Assembly: GCF_009765865.1 (NCBI RefSeq)
Contig: NZ_LMUQ01000006.1
Coordinates: forward strand, 1 to 64,000
Direction: 5' to 3'
DNA from: Acidisoma sp. L85
Lineage (GTDB): Bacteria; Pseudomonadota; Alphaproteobacteria; Acetobacterales; Acetobacteraceae
Length of the DNA: 64,000 nt
The translations under genes were made by a program, and so were the position numbers. The notes beneath the pieces are model-generated. The model made no database searches. It saw only the letters and a list, made by a program, of their open reading frames with translations, and had not been told where the DNA came from. Position 1 is the stretch's first letter. The number at the start of each line of letters is the position of its first letter. Positions 26,816-34,837 of the stretch are shown here, in pieces.

Positions 26816-27354
26816 CGCAACTTGATGGCGATATGGGTCTCCCCCGGACCGACCCGGAATTGAACCGATCGGAACGACGGTGGCGCCAGGAAAATCCGGG
26901 CGTTATTGGAAAAGCCATAGCCCTCGGCTGGCATGCCGATCAACGTGCGACCGAAGTGATGATCGTTGTTCTCGTCGTGATAGATGGCCACCGCGTAGAC
27001 ACCCGGCGCCGAAACGACGAAACAGCCGACCGCCTCTGTGGAGGACAGCGGCACGTGCATCAGGGCGAGCTTTCCCTTATGAGCCAAAAACCTGGCCGGA
27101 TCCGCGCCATAAAGGGTGAAGGTGATATTTCCCGCGACGCTCCTCGCGCCGGTCGCGGTGATATAGAGGCGCGGGCCTGCCGCGGGGGCATTGGTCGCTG
27201 CGCAGGATGTGGCGGTTTCCTCGGCCGCATAGGCCTTCCCATAGCCGAACTGGCCGAACGCCAATGCGCAGACCATCACCATCGCAAGCCATCGAAGCCA
27301 CTTCAGATCTGGCACCGGCTCGTCAGGCATCGGCGTTAAGGGACGGTTGGCCAT
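26809..27354 (-). CDS. DUF2141 exported protein
   Basis: A 181-residue protein. An N-terminal membrane or signal segment (WLAMVMVCALAFGQFGYG, about residues 22-39, then AYAAE) is followed by a DUF2141 domain (PF09912): AGNITFTLYGADPARFL, GVYAVAIYHDENNDHHFG, GMPAEGYGFSNNA and a final I-K-L-R-Y strand. DUF2141 proteins are periplasmic beta-sandwich proteins of unknown role that recur in alphaproteobacterial sphingolipid loci. Several starts are possible (27414, 27390, 27354); 27354 gives the simplest signal peptide. Confidence 0.78.
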   Translation of the reverse strand: MANRPLTPMPDEPVPDLKWLRWLAMVMVCALAFGQFGYGKAYAAEETATSCAATNAPAAGPRLYITATGARSVAGNITFTLYGADPARFLAHKGKLALMHVPLSSTEAVGCFVVSAPGVYAVAIYHDENNDHHFGRTLIGMPAEGYGFSNNARIFLAPPSFRSVQFRVGPGETHIAIKLRY

Positions 27355-27509
27355 CGTGGTCGCTCTATGTTCCGCTTGGGCGCCGAGCATCTGCATCGTC
27401 CGCACCGCTTGCAACCCACGGCGACACGATATCTCCTAGTCATACGTCCCGCGCGCAGGACGCACCTCGCGCGCTCGCACCTAATCTGTGGTAGGCCACC
27501 GGATCATGA

Positions 27510-28820
27510 TTGCGGCGGAATGCCATATTGAAGGCGGAGAGCGTGGACGGCTTTCGAAGCGTCGGGATCGATGATTTGAGGGCCACCCCTGCCAAGCCCC
27601 GACGCGGATCCGCCCGAACGATCCCGCGTTATCTGCTTGTTCTCACCGCCGGGCCATTTACGGCGACATTGCTCATCGTGTTACCGGCCCTCTTGATCGA
27701 AAGGCTGCTACGGCTTTTCGACCTCATCGCGTCGACCGATGCGCCTGCCGGATCCGTCGGCCGGATGCTGGTCGATCTCGTGCCGCATTACCTCGGTCTG
27801 GCCCTTCCCGCGGCGATCTTTATCGGCATTCATTTCGTCATCGCCCGCCTGAGCGCGGGCAGCGAGCTTGAGGCGATGCAAAATGCCGGACTTTCATTGG
27901 CCTGGATCAGCCGGCCGTTTCTGCTCCTTGGCGCCATCGCCGCCGCCGGGGGCTTCGGCCTCTATGGCTACCTGGAGCCGCTGTCACGCTACGCCTATCG
28001 CGCGGCTTACCAGACTGCCACGGAGGGCACCTGGAATGGGGTCATTCCGCCCGGCCAGATCATTCAGGTCTCCAAGAACCTCATCGTCACGGCAGATGCT
28101 TCTGACCCGGCGACCGGCGCGCTGAGCCACGTGTTTGTCTATCAGCGGGCGCCCGATGGAAAGGAGAAGCTCACCACGGGCCGCAGCGGCACGCTCGTCC
28201 TTTCCGATGACGGAACGCAGGTCATGCTCAGTCTGAAAAACGGCGAGCAGATGAATGTCTTGCCCGACAATCGGATCGATTCCGTGTCTTCCGACAGCAC
28301 GACAATGCACCATCCGTTCCTGCTGCACTTCGCGAACTTCCGCGCACGGGGTTTCGATGAACGGGAGATGACGATGGGGGAGCTGTGGCACGCGCGGAAC
28401 CATCCGCATCCGCCTCAGCCCGTCCGCCGTCTCGACGGCGAATTCCACAGCCGGCTGGTGCGTTCGCTTTCACTCGTGGTGCTGCCCTTGCTGGCCATTT
28501 CGATTGGTCTCGCCGCCAAACGAACCCGCCGCCAATACGGAATCGTGGTCGGCGTCATCATCCTGGTGCTCTACGACCACGCCGTCCAGCTGGCTCAGGC
28601 CATCGGAACCGCGGGCCTGATGGATCCGCGATTGCCCCTTTGGGGATGTTTCCTGACGTTCACTGTCTTCTGCCTGTGGATGTTCCGGCGTGCCGTTCGT
28701 CATACGAGTGAGGGACCTTTCGACCGCATCTTCGATCTGCTCGAGCGGGCGTCCGATCGTATCGCGCGCGCCTGGCGTCGCCCCGTGCCAATGGGCCGAC
28801 GAAAGATCCGCGCCTGGTAA
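27510..28820 (+). CDS. LptF-like permease of the sphingolipid locus
   Basis: A 436-residue YjgP/YjgQ-family membrane protein: two membrane helices near residues 40-130, a third near 130-155, a large periplasmic beta-jellyroll domain (about 160-310) and three C-terminal helices, the LptF/LptG topology. LptFG with LptB extracts lipopolysaccharide toward the Lpt bridge. Here the pair is embedded among ceramide genes and lacks neighbouring lptBCA, so it may be dedicated to sphingolipid extraction. The N-terminal extension rich in Arg/Pro is unusual. The start is uncertain: TTG 27510, TTG 27528 (GGCGGA eight bases upstream) or GTG 27543. Confidence 0.8.
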   Translation: MRRNAILKAESVDGFRSVGIDDLRATPAKPRRGSARTIPRYLLVLTAGPFTATLLIVLPALLIERLLRLFDLIASTDAPAGSVGRMLVDLVPHYLGLALPAAIFIGIHFVIARLSAGSELEAMQNAGLSLAWISRPFLLLGAIAAAGGFGLYGYLEPLSRYAYRAAYQTATEGTWNGVIPPGQIIQVSKNLIVTADASDPATGALSHVFVYQRAPDGKEKLTTGRSGTLVLSDDGTQVMLSLKNGEQMNVLPDNRIDSVSSDSTTMHHPFLLHFANFRARGFDEREMTMGELWHARNHPHPPQPVRRLDGEFHSRLVRSLSLVVLPLLAISIGLAAKRTRRQYGIVVGVIILVLYDHAVQLAQAIGTAGLMDPRLPLWGCFLTFTVFCLWMFRRAVRHTSEGPFDRIFDLLERASDRIARAWRRPVPMGRRKIRAW

Positions 28821-28837
28821 TCCGCCGCTACCTGACA

Positions 28838-29875
28838 GTGCTGTTGCTCACGCGCCTGCTCGGTGCCCTTTTCGGGCTGGCAGCCTTGCTGCAACTGCTC
28901 GACCTGCTGGACAAGGCTGGCACCATATTGGCGCATGGCGGCCTGGCCGACATTGGCCACTACGTCGGCCTTAGGTTGCCGACCACCCTGGCTGAGATGC
29001 TCCCATTGGCGACGCTGGTCGGCGCCTTGCTGGCGTTCCGCCAGCTGGCCGGCACTCAGGAGGCTACGACGCTGCGTGGGGCGGGCCTCAGCCTAGGGCA
29101 GATCCTTGGGCTTCTGCTGCCAATATGCCTCGCCATCACCATCGTGCATTTCGCACTGCGGACGGAGATCTCGCCTCGCGCGCAACGGGCCTTCTCCGAT
29201 TGGTGGATCGTGAAGATACCTCCAAGCAACACGGACCCAGCGCCACCGCGCCTTTGGCTGGCCTCACATGGGGACATAGCCTCGATCGATAGGGTGTCGT
29301 TGAAGGGCCGGCGCCTGGAAGGCATCATGATCGCCCAGCGCTCCGACCAGGGCGACTTGCTCGTCCGGCTGGACGCGGGTTCGGCCCTTTATGAACATGG
29401 GCATTGGACGCTCTTTGCCGTCCGCGTCGCGCGACAGAACCATGCCGAAGCCCGATTTCTCCCGACCCTTGGCTGGCCCCACGGCCCTGCACCCGCCAAT
29501 ATGATTGACCTCGCCCAACCGGTCGACAGCATGACGCTCGGCCGGCTGATTGCCACGCTTCGCGGCCGCTGGGCTGGCTCGCAAAGCATGGATTTCTACC
29601 GCACCCAATTGCATGGGACGATCGCCTCCCTGTTCGATCCCCTCCTCATGATACTGTTTGCTGTGCCGGTTCTGCTGGCGCCCCCGAGAGCCTCAGGCGG
29701 CGGCGTCTACATGGCTAGCAGCCTCATTCTCGGCCTCGGTTACCTCACCTCTGCCGGCCTTCTCAGCGCTTTGGGAGAGGCCGGGACCTTGCCGCCTTGG
29801 CTGGCCGGATGGGCCGCACTCGTGCTGTTTTCAGGCTATGGCGGCCTGCGCCTGATCCAGGCTGAGGGTGACTAG
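28838..29875 (+). CDS. LptG-like permease of the sphingolipid locus
   Basis: A 345-residue partner of the preceding LptF-like protein with the same YjgP/YjgQ layout: helices at the N-terminus, GAGLSLGQILGLLLPI, a periplasmic domain at about 100-235 and C-terminal helices including SLFDPLLMILFAVPVLLAP. The listed GTG 28838 leaves off conserved residues. The frame continues upstream as LVIRRYLT, which is the expected LptG opening. A CTG at 28814 overlapping the lptF-like stop (CTGGTAA) would restore it, so a non-canonical start is likely. It works as a heterodimer with the LptF-like protein in the inner membrane; the cargo is inferred to be sphingolipid. Confidence 0.78.
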   Translation: MLLLTRLLGALFGLAALLQLLDLLDKAGTILAHGGLADIGHYVGLRLPTTLAEMLPLATLVGALLAFRQLAGTQEATTLRGAGLSLGQILGLLLPICLAITIVHFALRTEISPRAQRAFSDWWIVKIPPSNTDPAPPRLWLASHGDIASIDRVSLKGRRLEGIMIAQRSDQGDLLVRLDAGSALYEHGHWTLFAVRVARQNHAEARFLPTLGWPHGPAPANMIDLAQPVDSMTLGRLIATLRGRWAGSQSMDFYRTQLHGTIASLFDPLLMILFAVPVLLAPPRASGGGVYMASSLILGLGYLTSAGLLSALGEAGTLPPWLAGWAALVLFSGYGGLRLIQAEGD

Positions 29876-29913
29876 GCGGTCTGGCCCTGCCCAGCGCCTC
29901 CCCTCCCGGTTGC

Positions 29914-29942
29914 TTGACAGCCGATCTCTTTAAGTTTCAATC
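29914..29942 (+). promoter_or_regulatory. Possible promoter before the ceramide-synthase unit
   Basis: TTGACA at 29914-29919 is a perfect -35 hexamer. A 17-base spacer leads to TCAATC, a poor -10. It lies about 20 bases before the strong ribosome site of the small ORF at 29962 and could start a transcript for the small ORF, ceramide synthase and downstream genes. Confidence 0.35.
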
Positions 29943-29961
29943 ACCGCCCTAAGGAGAGTTG

Positions 29962-30138
29962 ATGTACCCGCGCCGGCGTAAATACGGACAGAGCTTCGAT
30001 CTCGAACGAATGATTCTGCGGGATTTATCCAACGTCCACGGAAGCCAAACATCGGACCAGGTGCGTTGCAAGCGCGCTCGTCCATACACGGACAGCCCTC
30101 CACCCGATGGCCCTCCCCGCCGGGAGCAATGGATGTGA
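29962..30138 (+). CDS. Small 58-residue ORF coupled to ceramide synthase
   Basis: Unrecognised small protein, very basic at the N-terminus (MYPRRRKYGQSFDLERMIL) and proline-rich at the C-terminus. Evidence for translation is AAGGAG at 29951-29956, five bases before ATG 29962, the best ribosome site in this part of the window. Its stop overlaps the start of the ceramide synthase as GTGA. There is no membrane segment. It could be a genuine small protein or a leader peptide whose translation opens the bcerS start. It has no family match that I know. Confidence 0.45.
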   Translation: MYPRRRKYGQSFDLERMILRDLSNVHGSQTSDQVRCKRARPYTDSPPPDGPPRREQWM

Positions 30139-31295
30139 ACGGTTCGACTTCACGCCTGGACGCGATCGAGATCATACCCGTCATCGGCAGCGCCGGACTG
30201 AAGCGTTTCATCCGCCTGCCCGACAGACTCTTTCGCGCCGAGCCGCACTATGTGCCGCCTCTCCATTCGGAGCGTCAGGCGGCTCTGACCCCCAAGGGCA
30301 ATCCCTTCTTCGGCCATGCTGACGTCGCGTTCTGGCTAGCCGTCCGCAACGGCGTGGATATTGGCCGAATCAGTGCCCAGCGTGATCATCTGGCCAAAGT
30401 CGATCCGGCCGAGCCGGTCGGCAACTTTGGCATGCTGGTTTCGATCGACGAGCCGGCTGTCTTCGCCGCCCTCCTTTCGACGGCTGAACAATGGCTCATC
30501 GAAAAGGGCCTCAAACGCGTAACGGGCCCCTTCAACCTGTCGGTCAACGAAGAAACGGGCCTGCTGGTCGATGGCTTCGATACAGATCCCATGCTCATGA
30601 TGCCATATGATCCGCCCTATGCGGATCACCACATCAAGGCGAATGGCTACAGTAAGGTCCGTGATCTCTACGCTTATATTTGCGATAGCTCCGCGGCCTT
30701 GCCGCCCGCCTCGGCCGCCATGGTGGCACGCGGCTTGCCATCGAACGTCGTCCTGCGGCCGATGCGTTTGAAGGACCTCAAGAGCGATATCGCCGCCCTC
30801 GTCGATATCTATAACGATGCCTGGGACGGCCATTGGGGGTTCGTACCCATCACTCAGGCCGAGGTAGACCATATGGCGAAGGCCATGCGGCCGCTCCTCC
30901 ATGAGCGCCTGATCTGGTTTGCCGAGGTCGATGGCGAACCGGCGGCCTTCGGCCTCTGCCTCCCCAACCTGAACGCGGCCATCCGCGATCTTTCGGGTAA
31001 GCTGTTCCCCTTCGGCTGGGCCAAACTGTTGTGGCGATTGAAGGTATCGGGCGTAACGACGGCCCGCGTACCTCTGATGGGTGTGCGCAAACGTTTCGGC
31101 AATGGCATTTTGGGGCGGCTTCTTTCGCTTCACATCGTGGAGGCATTGCGGCGCGAAGCGTTGGCCAAGGGCATCACAGCCGTTGAGATGTCGTGGGTCC
31201 TGGAAGACAATATGCCGATGCGCCATCTGGCCGAAGCCGTCGGTGGACGCGCCTACAAGACTTATCGCGTCTATGAAAAGTCGCTGGCCGGATGA
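30135..31295 (+). CDS. bcerS: Bacterial ceramide synthase (GNAT-type N-acyltransferase)
   Basis: A 386-residue protein of the large GNAT-like family that includes the Caulobacter ceramide synthase. It opens IEIIPVIGSAGLKRFIRLP..LFRAEPHYVPPL and has GPFNLSVNEETGLLVDGFD and VEMSWVLEDNMPMRHLAEAVGG near the C-terminus, both typical of this acyltransferase group. It N-acylates the long-chain base made by Spt. GGGAG at 30122-30126 is ideally placed for GTG 30135 but too close for ATG 30129, so GTG is preferred; it overlaps the stop of the small ORF. It is followed by an ATGA overlap with the next gene. Confidence 0.82.
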   Translation: MNGSTSRLDAIEIIPVIGSAGLKRFIRLPDRLFRAEPHYVPPLHSERQAALTPKGNPFFGHADVAFWLAVRNGVDIGRISAQRDHLAKVDPAEPVGNFGMLVSIDEPAVFAALLSTAEQWLIEKGLKRVTGPFNLSVNEETGLLVDGFDTDPMLMMPYDPPYADHHIKANGYSKVRDLYAYICDSSAALPPASAAMVARGLPSNVVLRPMRLKDLKSDIAALVDIYNDAWDGHWGFVPITQAEVDHMAKAMRPLLHERLIWFAEVDGEPAAFGLCLPNLNAAIRDLSGKLFPFGWAKLLWRLKVSGVTTARVPLMGVRKRFGNGILGRLLSLHIVEALRREALAKGITAVEMSWVLEDNMPMRHLAEAVGGRAYKTYRVYEKSLAG

Positions 31296-32071
31296 CGCCA
31301 GGTGACGGACTGACAGCGCTGATTCTCGCCGGGAACCGCAGGGGTAGAATTGACCCCATGGCGGCGGCGGCCGGCGTCTCTCATAAGGCGCTGCTCCCCG
31401 TGGACGGGACGCCGATGATCCTGCACGTCATCAGGGCGCTCCAGGCCTGCCCTGCCGTCCACCGTATCATCGTCTCGACCGAGCCGTCGGATATTCTGGC
31501 CGCATTTGCGGAGGCACGCACGATCCTGGTCCGTCCCTCCGCCGCGTCGCCGAGCCGGAGCGTTGCTGCTTCCTTGCTAGAATTTGGAACTCCGCTGCTC
31601 GTCACGACGGCGGATCACGCATTGCTAACGCCCGAAATCCTGCAGTCCTTTCTTTCCCAAACGCCCGATGAGGCCGATGCCACGGCCGGCGTGGCGCGAT
31701 CGGATGTGATACGCGTAGCCTATCCAACTACCCGCCGCACCTGGTTACGCATGCGCGATGGCGACTTTAGCGGCTGCAACCTGTTCCTCCTGCGCACACC
31801 GAGTGCCAGCCGAGCCGTGGACTTCTGGCAACGGTTGGAACAGCAGCGCAAGAGCCCAGTCGCCATGGTGCGGATCATCGGCTTGACCGCGCTGTTCCGT
31901 TATTTGTTCAAAAGCTTGACGATGCAGGCCGCGGTTCGGCTTTTGGGTCGTCGCGTAGGAGCGAAGCTCGCAATCGTCGAGTTGCCATTCGCGGATGCCG
32001 CTGTCGACGTCGATAAACCATCGGACCTGCTGCTCGTCGACAAAACCTTTGCTAAACGCAAAGCGGCGTAA
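31292..32071 (+). CDS. MobA-like nucleotidyltransferase
   Basis: A 259-residue protein with an NTP_transf_3-type Rossmann-like domain: TALILAGNRRGRIDP at the N-terminus (nucleotide-binding loop, with the usual GGxG-R partly replaced), HKALLPVDGTPMI (Lys contacting phosphate) and LVTTADHALLTPE, with the metal-binding Asp. The C-terminal part carries a basic stretch and VDVDKPSDLLLV, typical of sugar or polyol nucleotidyltransferases. It is coupled to ceramide synthase by ATGA. It may make an activated head-group donor, for example a CDP- or NDP-linked polyol, for the cpg-like or TagF-like enzymes. The nucleotide and sugar are not readable. Confidence 0.72.
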   Translation: MTPGDGLTALILAGNRRGRIDPMAAAAGVSHKALLPVDGTPMILHVIRALQACPAVHRIIVSTEPSDILAAFAEARTILVRPSAASPSRSVAASLLEFGTPLLVTTADHALLTPEILQSFLSQTPDEADATAGVARSDVIRVAYPTTRRTWLRMRDGDFSGCNLFLLRTPSASRAVDFWQRLEQQRKSPVAMVRIIGLTALFRYLFKSLTMQAAVRLLGRRVGAKLAIVELPFADAAVDVDKPSDLLLVDKTFAKRKAA

Positions 32072-32116
32072 TCAGCACCCGAGCCTAACCCACGACCATG
32101 TTCTGGATCACAAATC

Positions 32117-33865
32117 TTGGATTTCAATTACATCTCCGGGCCGACGCCAACTTTCAGCGGCATCGAGCAGCGCCTCGGCAACTTCCTAACCTTGCCGGAA
32201 GCGCTCGACTACGCGGCGAGCGGCGAGACAGGTCTCAACTTTTATTCCGTTCGGGGCGAACTGACAGAGGCGCTTCCCTATCGCACTTTGCGGGTCGAGG
32301 CGATTGCACTCGCCCGAAAGCTACTAGCGCGGGGATTGAAGCGCCAGGATCCAGTGGCGATCATCGCGGAGACACGGCCCGACTTCGTCCGCATCTTCTT
32401 TGCCTGCCAATATGCCGGCCTCATCCCTGTCCCGTTGCCCTTGCCGTTCGCCTTTGGGGGACGTGAGGCCTATGTCGCGCATATCGGACGATTGATCATA
32501 GAGGCGAAAGCGACCGCGTTATTCGCACCCAAGGCATTGATCGGATGGCTCTCTCCCTTTGCAGAGGATCAGGGGCTGGCCCTTTGCAGCACGGTTGCTG
32601 ATCTGGCTGAGGCCCCCGACGCTGATGTGGCACTGCCGGTGATCGGGGTTGACGATACCGCGTATCTGCAATTTTCCTCCGGCAGCACCCGCTTTCCCAT
32701 CGGGGTGGTGATCAAGCAGCGCGCCCTCATGGCCAATGTGTCTGCGATGCTGAGCCATGGGCTGGAGATTCGGCCGGACGACCGTGCCGTATCCTGGCTG
32801 CCGCTGTATCATGACATGGGGCTGGTCGGCTTCCTGCTTACCCCTGTGTCGGGCCAGGTGACGGTCGATTTGCTCGCCACGCAGGATTTCGCGCGACGCC
32901 CACAACTTTGGTTGTCACTCATCTCCAACGGCCGCGGCACGATCTCCTACAGTCCGAGCTTCGGCTATGACCTTTGCGCGCGGCGCGAGCAGTCCATCAG
33001 CAGGGCCGACCTGGATCTTTCGAGCTGGCGCATCGCCGGTATCGGCGGCGACATGATCCGACCAGCCGTATTGTCCGGTTTCGCAAAACTATTCGCTGCT
33101 TGCGGATTTCGGCCAGAAGCCTTCTTGCCGAGCTACGGCATGGCTGAAGCCACCCTCGCGATCAGCTTCGCACCGATCGGGCGTGGGATAGAGATGGACA
33201 CCATCGACCTCGACCTGATGGAGCAGGTTGGCATCATCCAAGCCCCAGCCGACGAAAATTCCCGCGTCCGAACAGTCGTGCTGTGCGGTGTCGCCTTACC
33301 GAATCATGAGATTGAAATTCGTGATGCAGACGGCGCCGTTTTGGCGGACCGCCGCGTGGGACGGATCTTCGCGCGCGGCGCCAGTGTGATGCAGGGATAT
33401 AACGGCCGACCCGATGAGACGGGCGTCAATCTCTCGGCCGATGGATGGCTCGCCACCGGCGACCTCGGCTACCACCTCGGGAAAACACTGGTGGTTACCG
33501 GGCGCGCCAAGGACCTCATCATCATCAATGGGCGCAACATCTGGCCGCAGGATCTGGAGTGGACGGTCGAACGAACTTCCCCCGAGGTCAGGACCGGCGA
33601 CGTCGCGGCGTTTTCCGTGGAAGAAGATGGCCAGGAAATTCTCCTTCTTGCCGTCGAATCGCGCAGCATCACCGATCCGGCAGCTAGTCGCCGGCTGATC
33701 GAGGACGTTAGTGGAACGATTCGGGCGCAGCACGGGCTCGACTGTCGCGTGATCCTGTTAACACCTGGTAGTCTTAGCTATACTTCGTCTGGCAAACTGA
33801 GCCGTTCTCTCACGCGGCAGCATTACCTGGCGGAAGCACTTCCACGCGTTGTCGTCTCTGCGTGA
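32117..33865 (+). CDS. aasR: Acyl-ACP synthetase / fatty acyl-AMP ligase of the sphingolipid locus
   Basis: A 582-residue adenylate-forming enzyme of the FAAL type. Motifs in order are LQFSSGSTRFPIGVVIK (phosphate loop, about residues 184-200), SYGMAEATLAISFAP, DGWLATGDLGY, GRAKDLIIINGRNIWPQDLEW and a C-terminal GKLSRS with the catalytic Lys. It should activate a fatty acid as acyl-AMP and load it on the AcpR encoded at 22419-22685. The start is TTG 32117 with a weak ribosome site, so the N-terminus is uncertain. It overlaps cerR by GTGA. Confidence 0.82.
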   Translation: MDFNYISGPTPTFSGIEQRLGNFLTLPEALDYAASGETGLNFYSVRGELTEALPYRTLRVEAIALARKLLARGLKRQDPVAIIAETRPDFVRIFFACQYAGLIPVPLPLPFAFGGREAYVAHIGRLIIEAKATALFAPKALIGWLSPFAEDQGLALCSTVADLAEAPDADVALPVIGVDDTAYLQFSSGSTRFPIGVVIKQRALMANVSAMLSHGLEIRPDDRAVSWLPLYHDMGLVGFLLTPVSGQVTVDLLATQDFARRPQLWLSLISNGRGTISYSPSFGYDLCARREQSISRADLDLSSWRIAGIGGDMIRPAVLSGFAKLFAACGFRPEAFLPSYGMAEATLAISFAPIGRGIEMDTIDLDLMEQVGIIQAPADENSRVRTVVLCGVALPNHEIEIRDADGAVLADRRVGRIFARGASVMQGYNGRPDETGVNLSADGWLATGDLGYHLGKTLVVTGRAKDLIIINGRNIWPQDLEWTVERTSPEVRTGDVAAFSVEEDGQEILLLAVESRSITDPAASRRLIEDVSGTIRAQHGLDCRVILLTPGSLSYTSSGKLSRSLTRQHYLAEALPRVVVSA

Positions 33866-34818
33866 CGGCGCCGCTCGTCGCTGCCGTCACGGGTGGCACG
33901 GGATTTCTAGGACGCTACATCGTCGCGGCCCTCGCGGCCTCAGGCTGGAAGGTCCGGCTGCTGACGCGCCGCGCCCCGCTGCATCCCCTTCTGTCCGAGA
34001 TCCCGCTTGAACTCGTGCTCGGGGATCTGGGTGATTCCTCCGCACTCTGCCGGCTGGTAACCGGCGCCTCCGTGATCATCCACGCGGCAGGACTGGTCAA
34101 AGCACGAAGCGCCCAAGAGTTCTTCGCGATCAACGCTGACGGAACCCGAAGATTGGCGGAGGCAATGGCGCGGAACGCTGTGGCCGCGCGGTTTGTCCTG
34201 ATCTCGTCACAGGCGGCGCGGCATCCGCATCTTTCCGCCTATGCCGCCAGCAAGCGCGCGGGCGAAGACGCGATAATCGCCATCCTTGGCACCACGTCCT
34301 GGGTCATCCTCCGGCCCTGCGTCGTCTACGGACCTTGGGATATCGAGGGTCTCGCCATGATGCGCATGGCACGACGCTCGATCGCGCCTGCCATGACAAA
34401 GCCCGAGCTACGCATTGCCCTAATTCATGCGCGAGACGCAGCGACGGCCATCGCGGCGCTGAGCCCCGGCGGACCCAGCCATGCCGTGTTCGAAATCTCG
34501 GACGAGCGGATTGACGGCTACGGCTGGGCTGAACTTCTCGCAACGATCGGTGATGCCCTCGGAAATAGGCCCCGCATGCTGCACGTGCCTGATCTGCTGC
34601 TGAGTGCTGCAGGTGCTGCAAGCGACGGTCTCGCCACCCTCTCTGGCAAGCCCGCCATCTTCGGCCGCGCCAAACTGCGCGAAATCCTGCACCGGGACTG
34701 GGCACCTGACCGCAAGATGCGGCTGCCCGACGCTCTTTGGGCGCCACACATCACCCTCCAGTCAGGCATTGCCGAGACCGTCGCATGGTGGAAATCAGCC
34801 GGGTATCTGAGGGTTTAG
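33862..34818 (+). CDS. cerR: Ceramide reductase-type NAD(P)-dependent epimerase/dehydrogenase
   Basis: A 318-residue extended short-chain dehydrogenase. The N-terminal VTGGTGFLGRYIVAAL is the nucleotide-binding GxxGxxG motif, and YAASKRAGE supplies the catalytic Tyr-x3-Lys (about residue 124). In Caulobacter the corresponding gene reduces the 3-keto group of oxidised ceramide after N-acylation. Position directly after the acyl-ACP synthetase, coupled through GTGA, supports the same role. It ends 20 bases before the convergent TagF-like gene. Confidence 0.8.
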   Translation: MTAPLVAAVTGGTGFLGRYIVAALAASGWKVRLLTRRAPLHPLLSEIPLELVLGDLGDSSALCRLVTGASVIIHAAGLVKARSAQEFFAINADGTRRLAEAMARNAVAARFVLISSQAARHPHLSAYAASKRAGEDAIIAILGTTSWVILRPCVVYGPWDIEGLAMMRMARRSIAPAMTKPELRIALIHARDAATAIAALSPGGPSHAVFEISDERIDGYGWAELLATIGDALGNRPRMLHVPDLLLSAAGAASDGLATLSGKPAIFGRAKLREILHRDWAPDRKMRLPDALWAPHITLQSGIAETVAWWKSAGYLRV

Positions 34819-34837
34819 GGCGAGATGAGATTCCGCC

